Numbered from the stretch's first letter, positions 26,406-35,188 are shown. The stretch: 64,000 nucleotides of DNA from Parabacteroides bouchesdurhonensis (GCF_900186615.1 NZ_LT896588.1:1656961-1720960); one strand, 5' to 3'. The notes: a model not told the origin generated them from the sequence alone. Numbers and translations: made by a program.

Positions 26406-26972
26406 TTAGATCTTACCGACCAGGTCAATACTAGGTTTCAGGGTTGCTTCGCCTTTCTTCCATTTAGCCGGACAAACCTCGTTTGGATGGGAAGCTACAA
26501 ATTGAGCGGCTTCTACCTTTCTCATCAGTTCGGAGGCATCACGGCCGATACCGTTATCGTGAATTTCAGCAACTTTGATTTTACCTTCCGGATTTACCAG
26601 GAAAGTTCCGCGATAAGCCATTCCTTCTTCTTCAATCATTACACCAAATGCACGGCTAAGTGAGCCTGTTGGATCAGCCAACATCGGGTACTTGATTTTA
26701 CGAATAGATTCGGAAGCATCGTGCCACGCTTTGTGTACGAAATGCGAGTCTGTACTTACGGAATAAATTTCTACTCCCATAGCTTGGAACTGGTCATACT
26801 TTTCTGCCATATCTACTAATTCTGTAGGGCATACAAATGTGAAGTCTGCCGGATAGAAAAAGAAAATAGCCCATTTACCTTTTATATCTTCGTTAGTTAC
26901 AGTTTTGAAACTACCATTGTGAAACGCTTGAACACTGAATTCGGGAACTTGTGAATTAATAATTGTCTCCAT
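26406..26972 (-). CDS. ahpC: alkyl hydroperoxide reductase subunit C (peroxiredoxin)
   Basis: Two-cysteine peroxiredoxin of 188 residues that reduces hydrogen peroxide and organic peroxides in the cytoplasm. The peroxidatic cysteine is Cys48 in FTFVCPTEL, and the resolving cysteine is Cys167 in NEVCPAKW. Length and motifs match the AhpC group, including the C-terminal tail (PSIDLVGKI). It is the first gene of the ahpCF operon and has a candidate promoter 50-80 bases upstream. In Bacteroides this operon is under OxyR; no OxyR gene is in the window. Confidence 0.97.
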   Translation of the reverse strand: METIINSQVPEFSVQAFHNGSFKTVTNEDIKGKWAIFFFYPADFTFVCPTELVDMAEKYDQFQAMGVEIYSVSTDSHFVHKAWHDASESIRKIKYPMLADPTGSLSRAFGVMIEEEGMAYRGTFLVNPEGKIKVAEIHDNGIGRDASELMRKVEAAQFVASHPNEVCPAKWKKGEATLKPSIDLVGKI

Positions 26973-27017
26973 GATTCTTACTCTATTTAAATTATTATTT
27001 ACTTTTGTTTGACGTCA

Positions 27018-27050
27018 CAAAAATATAGCAAAAATCCTCAGTGTTGCAAA
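27018..27050 (-). promoter_or_regulatory. candidate ahpC promoter
   Basis: On the minus strand TTTG (27047-27050) and TATTTTTG (27018-27025) are 21 bases apart. The -7 lies 46 bases upstream of ahpC. A GTGACGTCA palindrome-like stretch lies just after it (27010-27018). Confidence 0.5.
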
Positions 27051-27141
27051 ATTCCCAATCGAAAGATTTTATGAGCTCATAGATAATTATTGATTGTAAA
27101 TCTGTTATTTAAGTGGATGCTTTGAAAATAAAAGGAACTCC

Positions 27142-28968
27142 TTATTGCTCTTCCAGAAGCTTCTTGATTTCGGCTCTCATTTCTTTAATGGCTGTATTTT
27201 CTACTTTCGGTTTCTTGTTTAATACGATATTGGCAGCGACTTTCATTTTCTCCGGATTCTTGTAATTCGGATCCGCGTATAACTTGGTAAGCAGGTAGTA
27301 TGGGTAAATACGCTCCGGTAAAATATTGATAGCGTAGAGCAAATGTTTTTCAGCCTCATCGTATTGTCCGAGAGATTGTTCGTTCTTAGCCATCATGTAG
27401 TAAAGCATGGGATCGGAGCTGAGATGTGTGGCCCGCTGCAATAAGAGGTTGGCTTTTGCATATTGCCCTGTTTTACTCAGACATTGAGCGTATTCGAATA
27501 AATAATCATGTTTGTGTTTTAGCTGAGGATATAACATAACATAACTGTCGATAGCCGCCTCATATCCCTTGTTGTTGTATAACGCTTTAGCAATTGTCCA
27601 CTGATTATAAGTTTCGGGCATATGCCTTTCCGCTAAAAATAACAAACCACAACCTAATGTAGTAATAAGGCCAATACAAGGCAGTTTGCATTTGTTTCTT
27701 ATAGAATGTGATTCTTTGACCTTATTGGTTGATACACAGATGACGGATAAAAAGATGAGTAATACCCAAAAAGAGGGTAGTTGGAACGGATATGAAGAAA
27801 AGGCAAATATCATTAACGCTATAATTCCTCCTGTTGTTCCGTACCGTTTGCTTCTTATTCCATAATATAAAGAACAACCAACCCATGCCAGAAATACGAT
27901 AAGCCCCGGTATTCCTTGTTCTAAACCTATTTGCAGGAATTCATTGAATGCGTATTCAGGGCTGCCTGCTACGTACATTTCTATTTCGCTTGCTTTACCC
28001 GAGGCGAAATATTCTGCTTGGGTTTGGGCATAAGTTTCCGGAAATCCACCAATGCCTACGCCTTTTAATGGTTGTTGTTCTATAGCTTTGGCCGTAATAT
28101 GCCACATGAGTAAGCGACCGTTTGCAGAATCTTTTTTGATTGAATATATGGCAAAAATACCTATCGAAATCACAGCGATGCCTATAAAAAGGAAGCTAAT
28201 GAACAGTTTTCGATGTTCTTTCCAGTATATGTGGATGTTTTTCCATCCGATTCGATAAGTGACATATACCCAAATACATGAGATAGCAGCAGCTATCCAT
28301 GCCGAACGGCTCATTCCTGCAGGAAGTATAATTATTATAATGATGATGGCGAGCCATGACAGATAGTAAAGTGTAGTTCTTGGATTCCAGAATTGCGCTT
28401 TTTTACAGTTTCTGAATCTTAACATAATACCGAAACTGACAGGAAGAACGATGGCCAAATATCCACTGAATGGTCCTGGATTAAAAAATGTACCTGTAAG
28501 TTTGAATAACGAATGATTTGACGGGCTGAAACCATATAATTGTGTCATTCCCCAAATAGCTTCAAAAATACCTGTACATATAATAATGGATAAGTAAAAC
28601 ATTAATAAGGATTGGTAATTCTTAATGGCAAGCCTCAGCATAAACCAAAGCATAATTAACTGCCCTCCGAATAAAAGTTTTTCCGGTTCAGGATTTAGTT
28701 TCCAGTTATAAGTTGCTAACGATATGGCTGCAAATAGAAGAATTAAAATGTCGGATAAGATAAACCTGAAATTCTTCGTTCGCATGGTGGTAATTTCCAT
28801 GAATAAGGTGCTTCCTGCAAAAAGCAATACCATATTATGAAACCAAAATATTTTTCCCATTACCATTCCGTTAACGAAACTTGTATTAGCGGCAAATACA
28901 ATGCATAATATGAGCATTCCGCTTATAGAAAGAAAAAGCAAACGAAGATATGATAGGAAGGTTGCCAT
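27142..28968 (-). CDS. O-antigen ligase-like (Wzy_C) membrane protein with C-terminal TPRs
   Basis: Polytopic inner-membrane protein. I start it at 28968 (MATFLSYLRLLFLSISGM), 32 bases after the lepB stop; an upstream ATG at 29031 would overlap lepB. About ten hydrophobic helices span residues 1-400. The Wzy_C/O-antigen-ligase segment has 'RLLMWHITAKAIEQQPLKGVGIGGFPETYAQ'-like spacing, including a conserved periplasmic loop. Tetratricopeptide repeats follow (about 450-600). Such proteins ligate or polymerise glycans on lipid carriers, though many Bacteroidetes members are uncharacterised. It may belong to the same transcript as lepB and the NVEALA cassette. Confidence 0.8.
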   Translation of the reverse strand: MATFLSYLRLLFLSISGMLILCIVFAANTSFVNGMVMGKIFWFHNMVLLFAGSTLFMEITTMRTKNFRFILSDILILLFAAISLATYNWKLNPEPEKLLFGGQLIMLWFMLRLAIKNYQSLLMFYLSIIICTGIFEAIWGMTQLYGFSPSNHSLFKLTGTFFNPGPFSGYLAIVLPVSFGIMLRFRNCKKAQFWNPRTTLYYLSWLAIIIIIIILPAGMSRSAWIAAAISCIWVYVTYRIGWKNIHIYWKEHRKLFISFLFIGIAVISIGIFAIYSIKKDSANGRLLMWHITAKAIEQQPLKGVGIGGFPETYAQTQAEYFASGKASEIEMYVAGSPEYAFNEFLQIGLEQGIPGLIVFLAWVGCSLYYGIRSKRYGTTGGIIALMIFAFSSYPFQLPSFWVLLIFLSVICVSTNKVKESHSIRNKCKLPCIGLITTLGCGLLFLAERHMPETYNQWTIAKALYNNKGYEAAIDSYVMLYPQLKHKHDYLFEYAQCLSKTGQYAKANLLLQRATHLSSDPMLYYMMAKNEQSLGQYDEAEKHLLYAINILPERIYPYYLLTKLYADPNYKNPEKMKVAANIVLNKKPKVENTAIKEMRAEIKKLLEEQ

Positions 28969-29000
28969 AATAGATGTTGATTTAGAGTTTGAATTGTTGA

Positions 29001-29885
29001 TTAATGGATAGTTCTGAAAAAACGTTCCCAATGATATTGACCAGTATAAAGGTCAGATGATTTCCATATTAACCAGGCTTTACCAACAATGTATTCTTCA
29101 GGTAATAATCCCCAATATCTGGAATCTTGTGAATCTTCAGCCTTATCTCCTCCCATGAAATAGTAGTTTTTCTGGAAATGATAGCTTGATATTGGTTGCT
29201 TGTTGAGATATACAAGTGAGTCTTTGTATTCCAGTTTACCTTGCTGCTCCCATTCTATTAATTTACGGTAAAAGCAATAATTTGTACGATCCATTATTAT
29301 TTCGTCATTAGCTTTGGGTATGTACAAAGGACCAAAGTTCTTTATATTCCATTGGATGATAGAATCGTAAGGGAAAGTAATATATACACTTTCTTCAAAA
29401 GTACTTTTGTCTCGTTTGGCTATTCGATGTTGGGCTGCCGAATTACCCAAAGATTCATTTACCCCATTTATCCGGTACAATCCGTTTTGTATCTGCAAGG
29501 TATCACCTGGCAAACCAATGCAGCGCTTGATGTAATATTTCATCATGTGCATCTCTATTTTCTCCCAAGTATTAGGGTGTGGAAAGTTAAATACTAAAAC
29601 ATCATTCCTCTGTATTTTTTTTAATCCAGGTAGGCGATATATGGTGGTTTTTTCATTTCGCAAAGTTGCAAATATGTTAAATAAACGTGGGCCGATTGAT
29701 AGTTTATTTACTAATACATTGTCTCCCATAATGAGTTCAGGGCTCATTGAATCACTTGGTATTTTAAATGAGCTAAATACAAAGATTTGCATAGTAAGCA
29801 AAAGTACCAGTATAATACATCCTATCCAAAGGATATTGATGATGTAGGTAGCTAATTTTTTGATGTGCCCTTTTATTATCTTCAT
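29001..29885 (-). CDS. lepB: signal peptidase I
   Basis: Membrane-bound protease of 294 residues with one N-terminal helix (about 16-38). The catalytic serine is Ser46 in IPSDSMSPEL and the general-base lysine is Lys120 in YYIKRCIGLPGD. The late box 'FMGGDKAEDSQDSRYWG' (GDN-S-DSR-like) is also present. It cleaves signal peptides after AXA-type motifs on the outer face of the inner membrane. It lies 95 bases downstream of the DUF1573 lipoprotein and may be an extra, cassette-associated copy; the rest of the genome would decide this. Confidence 0.93.
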   Translation of the reverse strand: MKIIKGHIKKLATYIINILWIGCIILVLLLTMQIFVFSSFKIPSDSMSPELIMGDNVLVNKLSIGPRLFNIFATLRNEKTTIYRLPGLKKIQRNDVLVFNFPHPNTWEKIEMHMMKYYIKRCIGLPGDTLQIQNGLYRINGVNESLGNSAAQHRIAKRDKSTFEESVYITFPYDSIIQWNIKNFGPLYIPKANDEIIMDRTNYCFYRKLIEWEQQGKLEYKDSLVYLNKQPISSYHFQKNYYFMGGDKAEDSQDSRYWGLLPEEYIVGKAWLIWKSSDLYTGQYHWERFFRTIH

Positions 29886-29980
29886 TATTATAGCCCTATT
29901 TCCCTTTATATACCGTTCTTAATGGCAGCTAGTTTAGTTGTATTTTAGACAAATATCAGAATAATTTATAAACAATACTA

Positions 29981-30865
29981 TTATTGTAGTGCTTGACCTG
30001 TAATTCTTAATTTTATAAGATGTTCAGTATTACATTTAATAGTAATTGTTTCGTTAAAATGTCCAACTTCCTTTGGCGTCATATCTATATCTACCTGAAG
30101 TGTTTCATCTTTTTTAGCCGGATGTTTGTCAAATGATACTGTGGCACAACCACAAGTTGTACTGGCATCTATTATTACAAGCGGATAATTTCCTGTATTT
30201 TTAAGGATGAAAGATGCTTTTCTGGTTTCTGCGAGTTTGAAAGAACCTAAGTTTATTTCTGTCGTATTTAATTCTGCGGTTGTTTTTTTGTATTTATCGT
30301 AAAGTAGAGGATTTCCTGTTATTTGTTTAATATATAATTCTTTAACTGCCAGGTTATGAATTGGATTCCCAATTACTGTCACTTTGTTGTTTTTATCCAG
30401 TAAAAAGGTCTGAAAGCTCATGTTGGATGGAAAATGATTCAGTTTGTTTAGTTCGTCATTTCGATCTATACAAACCGGATAATCAAATTTATCTCTTCTG
30501 AACAAATAGCGTAGTTCTTTTTCACTTTTTGGATGAAAAAAGAAAATATAAGGAAGTTGTTTGTCTGTTAGAGAGTCTGTATAAGCAATAAGTTTTTTCC
30601 ATTTATCTAATTGAAGCTTACAACTGGTACATCCGATGGAATCAACATAGATTAATATTTTATAAGGAGTATCGGGTATTTTAAAATCTACCGTGTCTGC
30701 AAGCAATTTTGTAAAAGTTGGTGAGGCAGGGAAAACGATTTCTTTTCCCTGCCATTTTTTTACCAAATGAGTAATTTTCTCTTTTTTGTTTCCATCACAT
30801 GCAAATAATCCAAGAATTGAAAGAAACAAGAAAATATAAGGAGTTATATTTTTTAGTTGTTTCAT
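29981..30865 (-). CDS. DUF1573 lipoprotein with a thioredoxin-like CxxC
   Basis: Lipoprotein (leader ends LFAC, lipid Cys23) of 294 residues. The N-terminal half looks thioredoxin-like and contains Cys79-Thr-Ser-Cys82 (SIGCTSCKL). The C-terminal part (about 200-294) is a DUF1573 immunoglobulin-like domain with the typical 'LKNTGNYPLVIIDASTTCGC'. Its ATG overlaps the stop of the propeller gene by 4 bases, so the two are translationally coupled. Function is unknown; in context it may handle disulfides or anchor the NVEALA peptide, which has two cysteines. Confidence 0.75.
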   Translation of the reverse strand: MKQLKNITPYIFLFLSILGLFACDGNKKEKITHLVKKWQGKEIVFPASPTFTKLLADTVDFKIPDTPYKILIYVDSIGCTSCKLQLDKWKKLIAYTDSLTDKQLPYIFFFHPKSEKELRYLFRRDKFDYPVCIDRNDELNKLNHFPSNMSFQTFLLDKNNKVTVIGNPIHNLAVKELYIKQITGNPLLYDKYKKTTAELNTTEINLGSFKLAETRKASFILKNTGNYPLVIIDASTTCGCATVSFDKHPAKKDETLQVDIDMTPKEVGHFNETITIKCNTEHLIKLRITGQALQ

Positions 30866-31911
30866 ATTCTAAACTCAATAATCGGTTCATCGTGATTTAC
30901 ATCTGTCGCGATAATTGTTCCTGTTTGTTCGTTTACGTCAATGCATTGAATGGCATGATCTAAGATGTATTTTTTTACTGGTTCTCCTTTTAAATTAAAT
31001 ACATAAATAAAACGGCCTCCGCTTTCCGGTTTTTCTCCTCTTTTGTATGCGGCACCTATGTCTTTAAATGAACGGTTATGGAATACTGTATAAATGTATT
31101 TGTCTGTAACTTTTACATTACTGAATCCCATAATTCCTGTTGGAATACAATCTCCTTCTATTATACGGAATACAGGTTCTCCTTGTGGACCGTAGAAAAC
31201 AGAATGAGTTCCATCTTTTAAATTATATATTTCTAATACTTCACCTAATTGGGTCACCATTGCTAGTACTCCATTTTGAGGATTATAATCAATAAAAGTA
31301 CGCCATGCTTGAGCAAGAGCAGGTAAAGATATATCTTCATAGTTGTTTTCAGTAGGAATAAAGCCTTCTGATTTTATTAATTTCCCTTCTTTTGAAACAA
31401 CGTCATATCTATATTTACCTAGATAGTCAGGTACCAAAAAGCATGAATCCATCGGGGAAAAATCCAAGGTACGCACTAGGGCTTTGTCTAGCTTTATGGT
31501 TTCTACCCGTTCCGCAGATTTGTGTGCCGGAGAAATACTCCAGCGCGTAATTTCCATTTTATTGGCATCTAATGCCCAAATGGAGTCTAAGGAATAGAAA
31601 TGGAATGTTTCTCCGGATAACATTTCTTCCGGAGCTTCACCTCTTTTTCCAAAAGAGGTAATATGTTCCCACTTAGGATAAGTGAAAGCATGGTAAAAAT
31701 GATCGGCATTATGCAAATCCATTACTATTGCAATACTATCTTTAACCATTACCCGATAAGGGTAACGGAATAAGACAGTATCTAAAGAAATAACCTGTGC
31801 TTTTAATGCCTCTTCAACCGGAAAACCCGTATAACGTGGATTAGTTAATTTATTCTTGTTGCAAGAAACAAGTCCGCATACAATTAATAATATATATAGG
31901 AAATGTTTCAT
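30862..31911 (-). CDS. 6-bladed beta-propeller lipoprotein (BF3164-like)
   Basis: Lipoprotein (lipid Cys17 in GLVSCNK) of 349 residues with the pattern of the BF3164-like/TolB-like propeller family. It has repeated blades with 'FGKRGEAPEEM', 'SLDSIWALDANKMEITRW' and 'YIYTVFHNRSF'. It overlaps the genes on both sides by 4 bases (ATGA junctions), so it is tightly coupled to the NVEALA peptide gene and the DUF1573 gene. Propellers of this family are common near NVEALA peptides in Bacteroidales; their task is not established. A binding or display partner for the peptide is my inference. Confidence 0.75.
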   Translation of the reverse strand: MKHFLYILLIVCGLVSCNKNKLTNPRYTGFPVEEALKAQVISLDTVLFRYPYRVMVKDSIAIVMDLHNADHFYHAFTYPKWEHITSFGKRGEAPEEMLSGETFHFYSLDSIWALDANKMEITRWSISPAHKSAERVETIKLDKALVRTLDFSPMDSCFLVPDYLGKYRYDVVSKEGKLIKSEGFIPTENNYEDISLPALAQAWRTFIDYNPQNGVLAMVTQLGEVLEIYNLKDGTHSVFYGPQGEPVFRIIEGDCIPTGIMGFSNVKVTDKYIYTVFHNRSFKDIGAAYKRGEKPESGGRFIYVFNLKGEPVKKYILDHAIQCIDVNEQTGTIIATDVNHDEPIIEFRI

Positions 31912-32135
31912 TCTTCGTAATCAAGACTATATCCCGTGATTTTATATTCAACATTATATCCCATACATTCCACATTGCCTGAACCAACGCAATGTGTGCC
32001 AGAACCACCTTCCCCTCCAGCTAATGCTTCTACATTGGAAAATGTAATTTCATTTAATGCTTTATTTTTTTGTTGAGCATAAAAATAAATAGAAATAAAG
32101 AATAGAATACCAAATAAAATTTTAATGACTTTCAT
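31908..32135 (-). CDS. NVEALA-family peptide precursor
   Basis: A 75-residue protein with an N-terminal hydrophobic segment (about 5-19), a short polar stretch and the family motif NVEALA at 34-39, followed by Gly-Gly (40-41) and a 34-residue tail with Cys49 and Cys57. The ALA of the motif has the AXA form used by signal peptidase I, with GG just after it. The mature part would be GGEGGSGTHCVGSGNVECMG and the rest. The distance from the helix to the cleavage motif (about 14 residues) is long for an ordinary signal peptide. Its gene overlaps the propeller gene by 4 bases. Function is unknown; a secreted or surface peptide is likely. Confidence 0.8.
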   Translation of the reverse strand: MKVIKILFGILFFISIYFYAQQKNKALNEITFSNVEALAGGEGGSGTHCVGSGNVECMGYNVEYKITGYSLDYEE

Positions 32136-32240
32136 AATAATATAATTTTGTTCAAAATAAAGGTGATTAATCTGAATTTAGTGTAAAAAAATAATTACAT
32201 TTTACTGACATTTAAAGAAACGATGGTTTTTAAGTAGTTA

Positions 32241-32271
32241 TTTGCATGGAGCGGAACTATTTATACTTTTG
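32241..32271 (+). promoter_or_regulatory. promoter of the membrane winged-helix regulator
   Basis: TTTG (32241-32244) and TACTTTTG (32264-32271) are 19 bases apart, an exact match to the Bacteroidetes consensus, 24 bases upstream of the start codon. The divergent NVEALA operon must start in the same 159-base gap, but its own -7 is less clear. Confidence 0.7.
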
Positions 32272-32294
32272 TGTGAAAAATGATATAAAGAAAT

Positions 32295-33380
32295 ATGAAT
32301 TTAGGATTACTCAAAAAGATCTCACTGATTATTTTTCTTATTCTTTTTGTAAATATAATTTGGGGATATGAGATTTATATCCTTTATCAAAAAACGAATG
32401 ATATTTTACAAAAGGAAATAGATCCTATTTTTATTAAAACAATTTCTTTAGATAGAGATAAAAGAATAAAAGAAGCAAATCTTTTTTATTCATATACATA
32501 TCAGCCTAATAGTGAAACAGAATATTTAAAGATTGAGCAAGAAGATAAAATTACCTGTATTAATAATACAGATTCACTTAAATCAATATCAATAGAAAAT
32601 AAACAAAATAATGTGTTGCATTCAATTCTTTTAAGAAAGAATCCTATTGATGTTCGAGTTTTAGATAGTTTATTTCAGCAAGAATTAAAAAAGGAGCATA
32701 TTATTTCCAAAACATTGATTCAGTATACTGACAAGATTAATAATAGAATATATAGAAATGACAATGATACTATCTTAATTAATTATACGTTCGCTACAAA
32801 ACTTATAACTTTAGGTATACAAAAGGAAATAACTCTACAAGCCTTCGTGAAAGTGTCTCCATTATGCATATTTCATAAATTGAAAGGTCATTTTTGCATT
32901 TTAAGTCTAGTTTGGTTTATTACATTATTAGTATTATTTATAATAATACGTTATATATGGAAGGATCTATCAAAATCTTTTTCTTTGCCTGATGAATACG
33001 ACTTGGAAAATCTTCTTGATGACAGACTTGTAATGCAAGTCTCTAACGATGAAATACGTATTGCTCCTAATTTGTATTTTGATAGTAAACGCTCAGTTAT
33101 AATATATGATATTATAGAGGTGAAATTACAGGAACAATCTGCTCAACTCTTTAAACTGTTTTTGGAAAGCCCGGAATACTATATGAGTTATGAAGAAATA
33201 GTGGCAGCTAGATGGGGAAAACTTGCTGATTCGTCAAGCCGACTTACGCAGGCTATTAAACGACTTCGAAAATTATTGGCACCTATTCCTGTGTTAACCA
33301 TAAAAAATGTTCGTAACAGAGGCTATCAGCTAATTATAAAAAACGATAGTTATCTGGAAATAGATGAAGGGAATTTATAA
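32295..33380 (+). CDS. membrane-anchored winged-helix transcription regulator (inverted ToxR-like order)
   Basis: A 361-residue protein with an N-terminal helix (about 9-28), an extracytoplasmic region (about 30-200), a second helix (about 205-226) and a C-terminal cytoplasmic DNA-binding domain. The winged helix of the OmpR/PhoB C-terminal type is at about 255-352: 'EEIVAARWG', 'SSRLTQAIKRLRKLL' and 'IKNVRNRGYQLI'. ToxR has its winged helix at the N-terminus, so the order is reversed. There is no kinase or receiver domain. It is divergent from the NVEALA operon with one shared promoter gap, so it most likely regulates that operon in response to an envelope signal. Confidence 0.8.
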   Translation: MNLGLLKKISLIIFLILFVNIIWGYEIYILYQKTNDILQKEIDPIFIKTISLDRDKRIKEANLFYSYTYQPNSETEYLKIEQEDKITCINNTDSLKSISIENKQNNVLHSILLRKNPIDVRVLDSLFQQELKKEHIISKTLIQYTDKINNRIYRNDNDTILINYTFATKLITLGIQKEITLQAFVKVSPLCIFHKLKGHFCILSLVWFITLLVLFIIIRYIWKDLSKSFSLPDEYDLENLLDDRLVMQVSNDEIRIAPNLYFDSKRSVIIYDIIEVKLQEQSAQLFKLFLESPEYYMSYEEIVAARWGKLADSSSRLTQAIKRLRKLLAPIPVLTIKNVRNRGYQLIIKNDSYLEIDEGNL

Positions 33381-33430
33381 CTTAAACGTATCGTTTTTTT
33401 CATAGTTATATACGAAGGTAAAAACGGTTT

Positions 33431-33482
33431 CTTCCGAGAGAAATTCCAATTTCATTCGAGAGAAACTTTAATTTCTCTCGAA
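33431..33482. repeat. palindromic repeat family A, copy 2
   Basis: TTCGAGAGAAA (33455-33465) and TTTCTCTCGAA (33472-33482) form a perfect 11-base stem. A further CGAGAGAAA copy lies at 33435-33443, and the core GAAATTCCAATTTCATTCG is shared with 16781-16846. The right arm overlaps the -33 region of trpS. Confidence 0.65.
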
Positions 33483-33504
33483 TCCATTATATTTATTATC
33501 TTTG
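33472..33504 (+). promoter_or_regulatory. trpS promoter
   Basis: TTTC (33472-33475, inside the repeat arm) and TATCTTTG (33497-33504) are 21 bases apart. The -7 is an exact match; the -33 has one mismatch. It lies 30 bases upstream of trpS. Confidence 0.6.
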
Positions 33505-33533
33505 CCCTCATTGAATTAAAAATAGAACGAGAA

Positions 33534-34589
33534 ATGGAAACAGTAGTAAGTGGTATCCGCCCAACGGGTAACCTACATTTAGGTAATTACTTCGGAGCAG
33601 TAAAAAGTTTTCTACAAATGCAGAATGAATATAATTGTTATTTTTTTATTGCAGACTGGCACTCGTTGACCACACATCCTCACCCTGATAATATCCGTAA
33701 AAGTGCGAAAACAATATTGGCAGAGTATCTGGCTTGCGGTATCGATCCCGAGAAAGCAACTATTTATATACAAAGTGATGTTCGGGAAGTGGCTGAATTA
33801 TATTTATACCTGAATATGAATGCCGGCATAGGCGAGTTGATGCGTACAGCGTCTTTTAAAGATAAAGCGCGTCAGCAACTTCATATAAACAGAGATAGTA
33901 AGGATGATGGCGATGTAGAGAAAGAAATCTTTAATGAGAGTAATAAGCATAGTGTGAGTGCCGGTTTATTGACATATCCTACTCTTATGGCGGCAGACAT
34001 TATTATACATAAAGCATTGAAAGTTCCGGTTGGTAAAGACCAGGAGCAGAATATGGAAATGGCCCGTCGCTTTGCCCGTCGTTTTAATGCTACTTATGGC
34101 GTTGAATTCTTTCCGGAACCAGCCTCTTTCTACATGACAGAAAAAGCAGTAAAAGTTCCCGGCTTAGATGGCTCTGGAAAAATGGGGAAAAGTGAAGGTA
34201 ACGCTATTTATTTAATAGATGATGAGAAGACTATCAAGAAAAAAGTAATGAAGGCTGTTACTGATGCCGGTCCAACCGAGCCGAATAGTATAAAGCCCGA
34301 ACCTATTGCCAATCTTTTCACTATGATGGATATTGTATCTACAAAAGATACCTATAACTATTTTAATGAGAAGTATAACAATTGCGAGATACGTTATGGT
34401 GATATGAAGAAACAATTGGCTGAGGATATCAATAAATTTTGTGCACCTATCCGTGAACGTATTCTGGACATTGCTCAGAATGACGAATATATGACAAAGG
34501 TAGCACTTATGGGTGCGGAGAAAGCACATGAAAGTGCGGCAAAAACTTTACGTGAAGTCCGTGAGATTATAGGCTTCCGCGCAGGATAA
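33534..34589 (+). CDS. trpS: tryptophanyl-tRNA synthetase
   Basis: Class I aminoacyl-tRNA synthetase of 351 residues that charges tRNA-Trp in the cytoplasm. The HIGH-type signature is in PTGNLHLGNYFGA (about 11-23) and the KMSKS-type loop is KMGKSEGN (about residue 220). Length and order match bacterial TrpRS. It is followed 5 bases later by an ECF sigma gene, so transcription of the sigma factor could be coupled to trpS. Confidence 0.97.
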   Translation: METVVSGIRPTGNLHLGNYFGAVKSFLQMQNEYNCYFFIADWHSLTTHPHPDNIRKSAKTILAEYLACGIDPEKATIYIQSDVREVAELYLYLNMNAGIGELMRTASFKDKARQQLHINRDSKDDGDVEKEIFNESNKHSVSAGLLTYPTLMAADIIIHKALKVPVGKDQEQNMEMARRFARRFNATYGVEFFPEPASFYMTEKAVKVPGLDGSGKMGKSEGNAIYLIDDEKTIKKKVMKAVTDAGPTEPNSIKPEPIANLFTMMDIVSTKDTYNYFNEKYNNCEIRYGDMKKQLAEDINKFCAPIRERILDIAQNDEYMTKVALMGAEKAHESAAKTLREVREIIGFRAG

Positions 34590-34594
34590 TTGAG

Positions 34595-35113
34595 ATGGCA
34601 TCGTTTACTACAGAAGAATTTGAACAAGGTTTCAAGAGTTTATATAAACCCTTGTGTTTGTATGCGCTTCATTATACAGAACGGATAGATGATGCCGAAG
34701 ATATTGTTCAGCAAGCTTTTGCTGATGTCTGGGATAAAAATAGTGCAGGAGCTTTGATTGGTAACCTTAAAGCCTATTTATATCAAGCGGTTCGTAATCG
34801 TTCCCTTTCATTTGTATCCCAAATACCGCAAGCACAAACGACGGATCAGTTACCGGACATGGAAGATGCTTCCGAAGAAGAACAAATCCGATGTGCGGAA
34901 AGGGATGCCCGCCTTTGGCAAGCAATCGACAAACTTCCTCCCGAACGAAAAAAGATATTCTTACTCTCTAAACGGGACGGATTGAAGTATCAAGAAATTG
35001 CCGAAGAGCTAAACCTGTCGATAAAGACGGTGGAAAATCAAATGAGTAAGGCACTTAAAGCTTTGCGGGAGACGGTTGTACGTATCTATTGCTTTATTTT
35101 TGGATTTACATAA
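34595..35113 (+). CDS. ECF RNA polymerase sigma factor (second system)
   Basis: A 172-residue ECF sigma factor. Region 2 (about 10-75) contains 'HYTERIDDAEDIVQQAFADVW', and region 4 (about 110-160) 'LPPERKKIFLLSKRDGLKYQEIAEELNLS'-like spacing. It starts 5 bases after trpS. Downstream are an OMP, a FecR protein and an STN-bearing TonB receptor, so it is the regulator of that system. Position behind trpS means that its transcription may be set by the trpS promoter. Confidence 0.93.
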   Translation: MASFTTEEFEQGFKSLYKPLCLYALHYTERIDDAEDIVQQAFADVWDKNSAGALIGNLKAYLYQAVRNRSLSFVSQIPQAQTTDQLPDMEDASEEEQIRCAERDARLWQAIDKLPPERKKIFLLSKRDGLKYQEIAEELNLSIKTVENQMSKALKALRETVVRIYCFIFGFT

Positions 35114-35188
35114 TAGGGGTTTTTTCTTTTTTCTTGTCTTAATGATGAAAAGTAATTAAAAGATTCAATCATTAAAGAGTAAGAGTGT

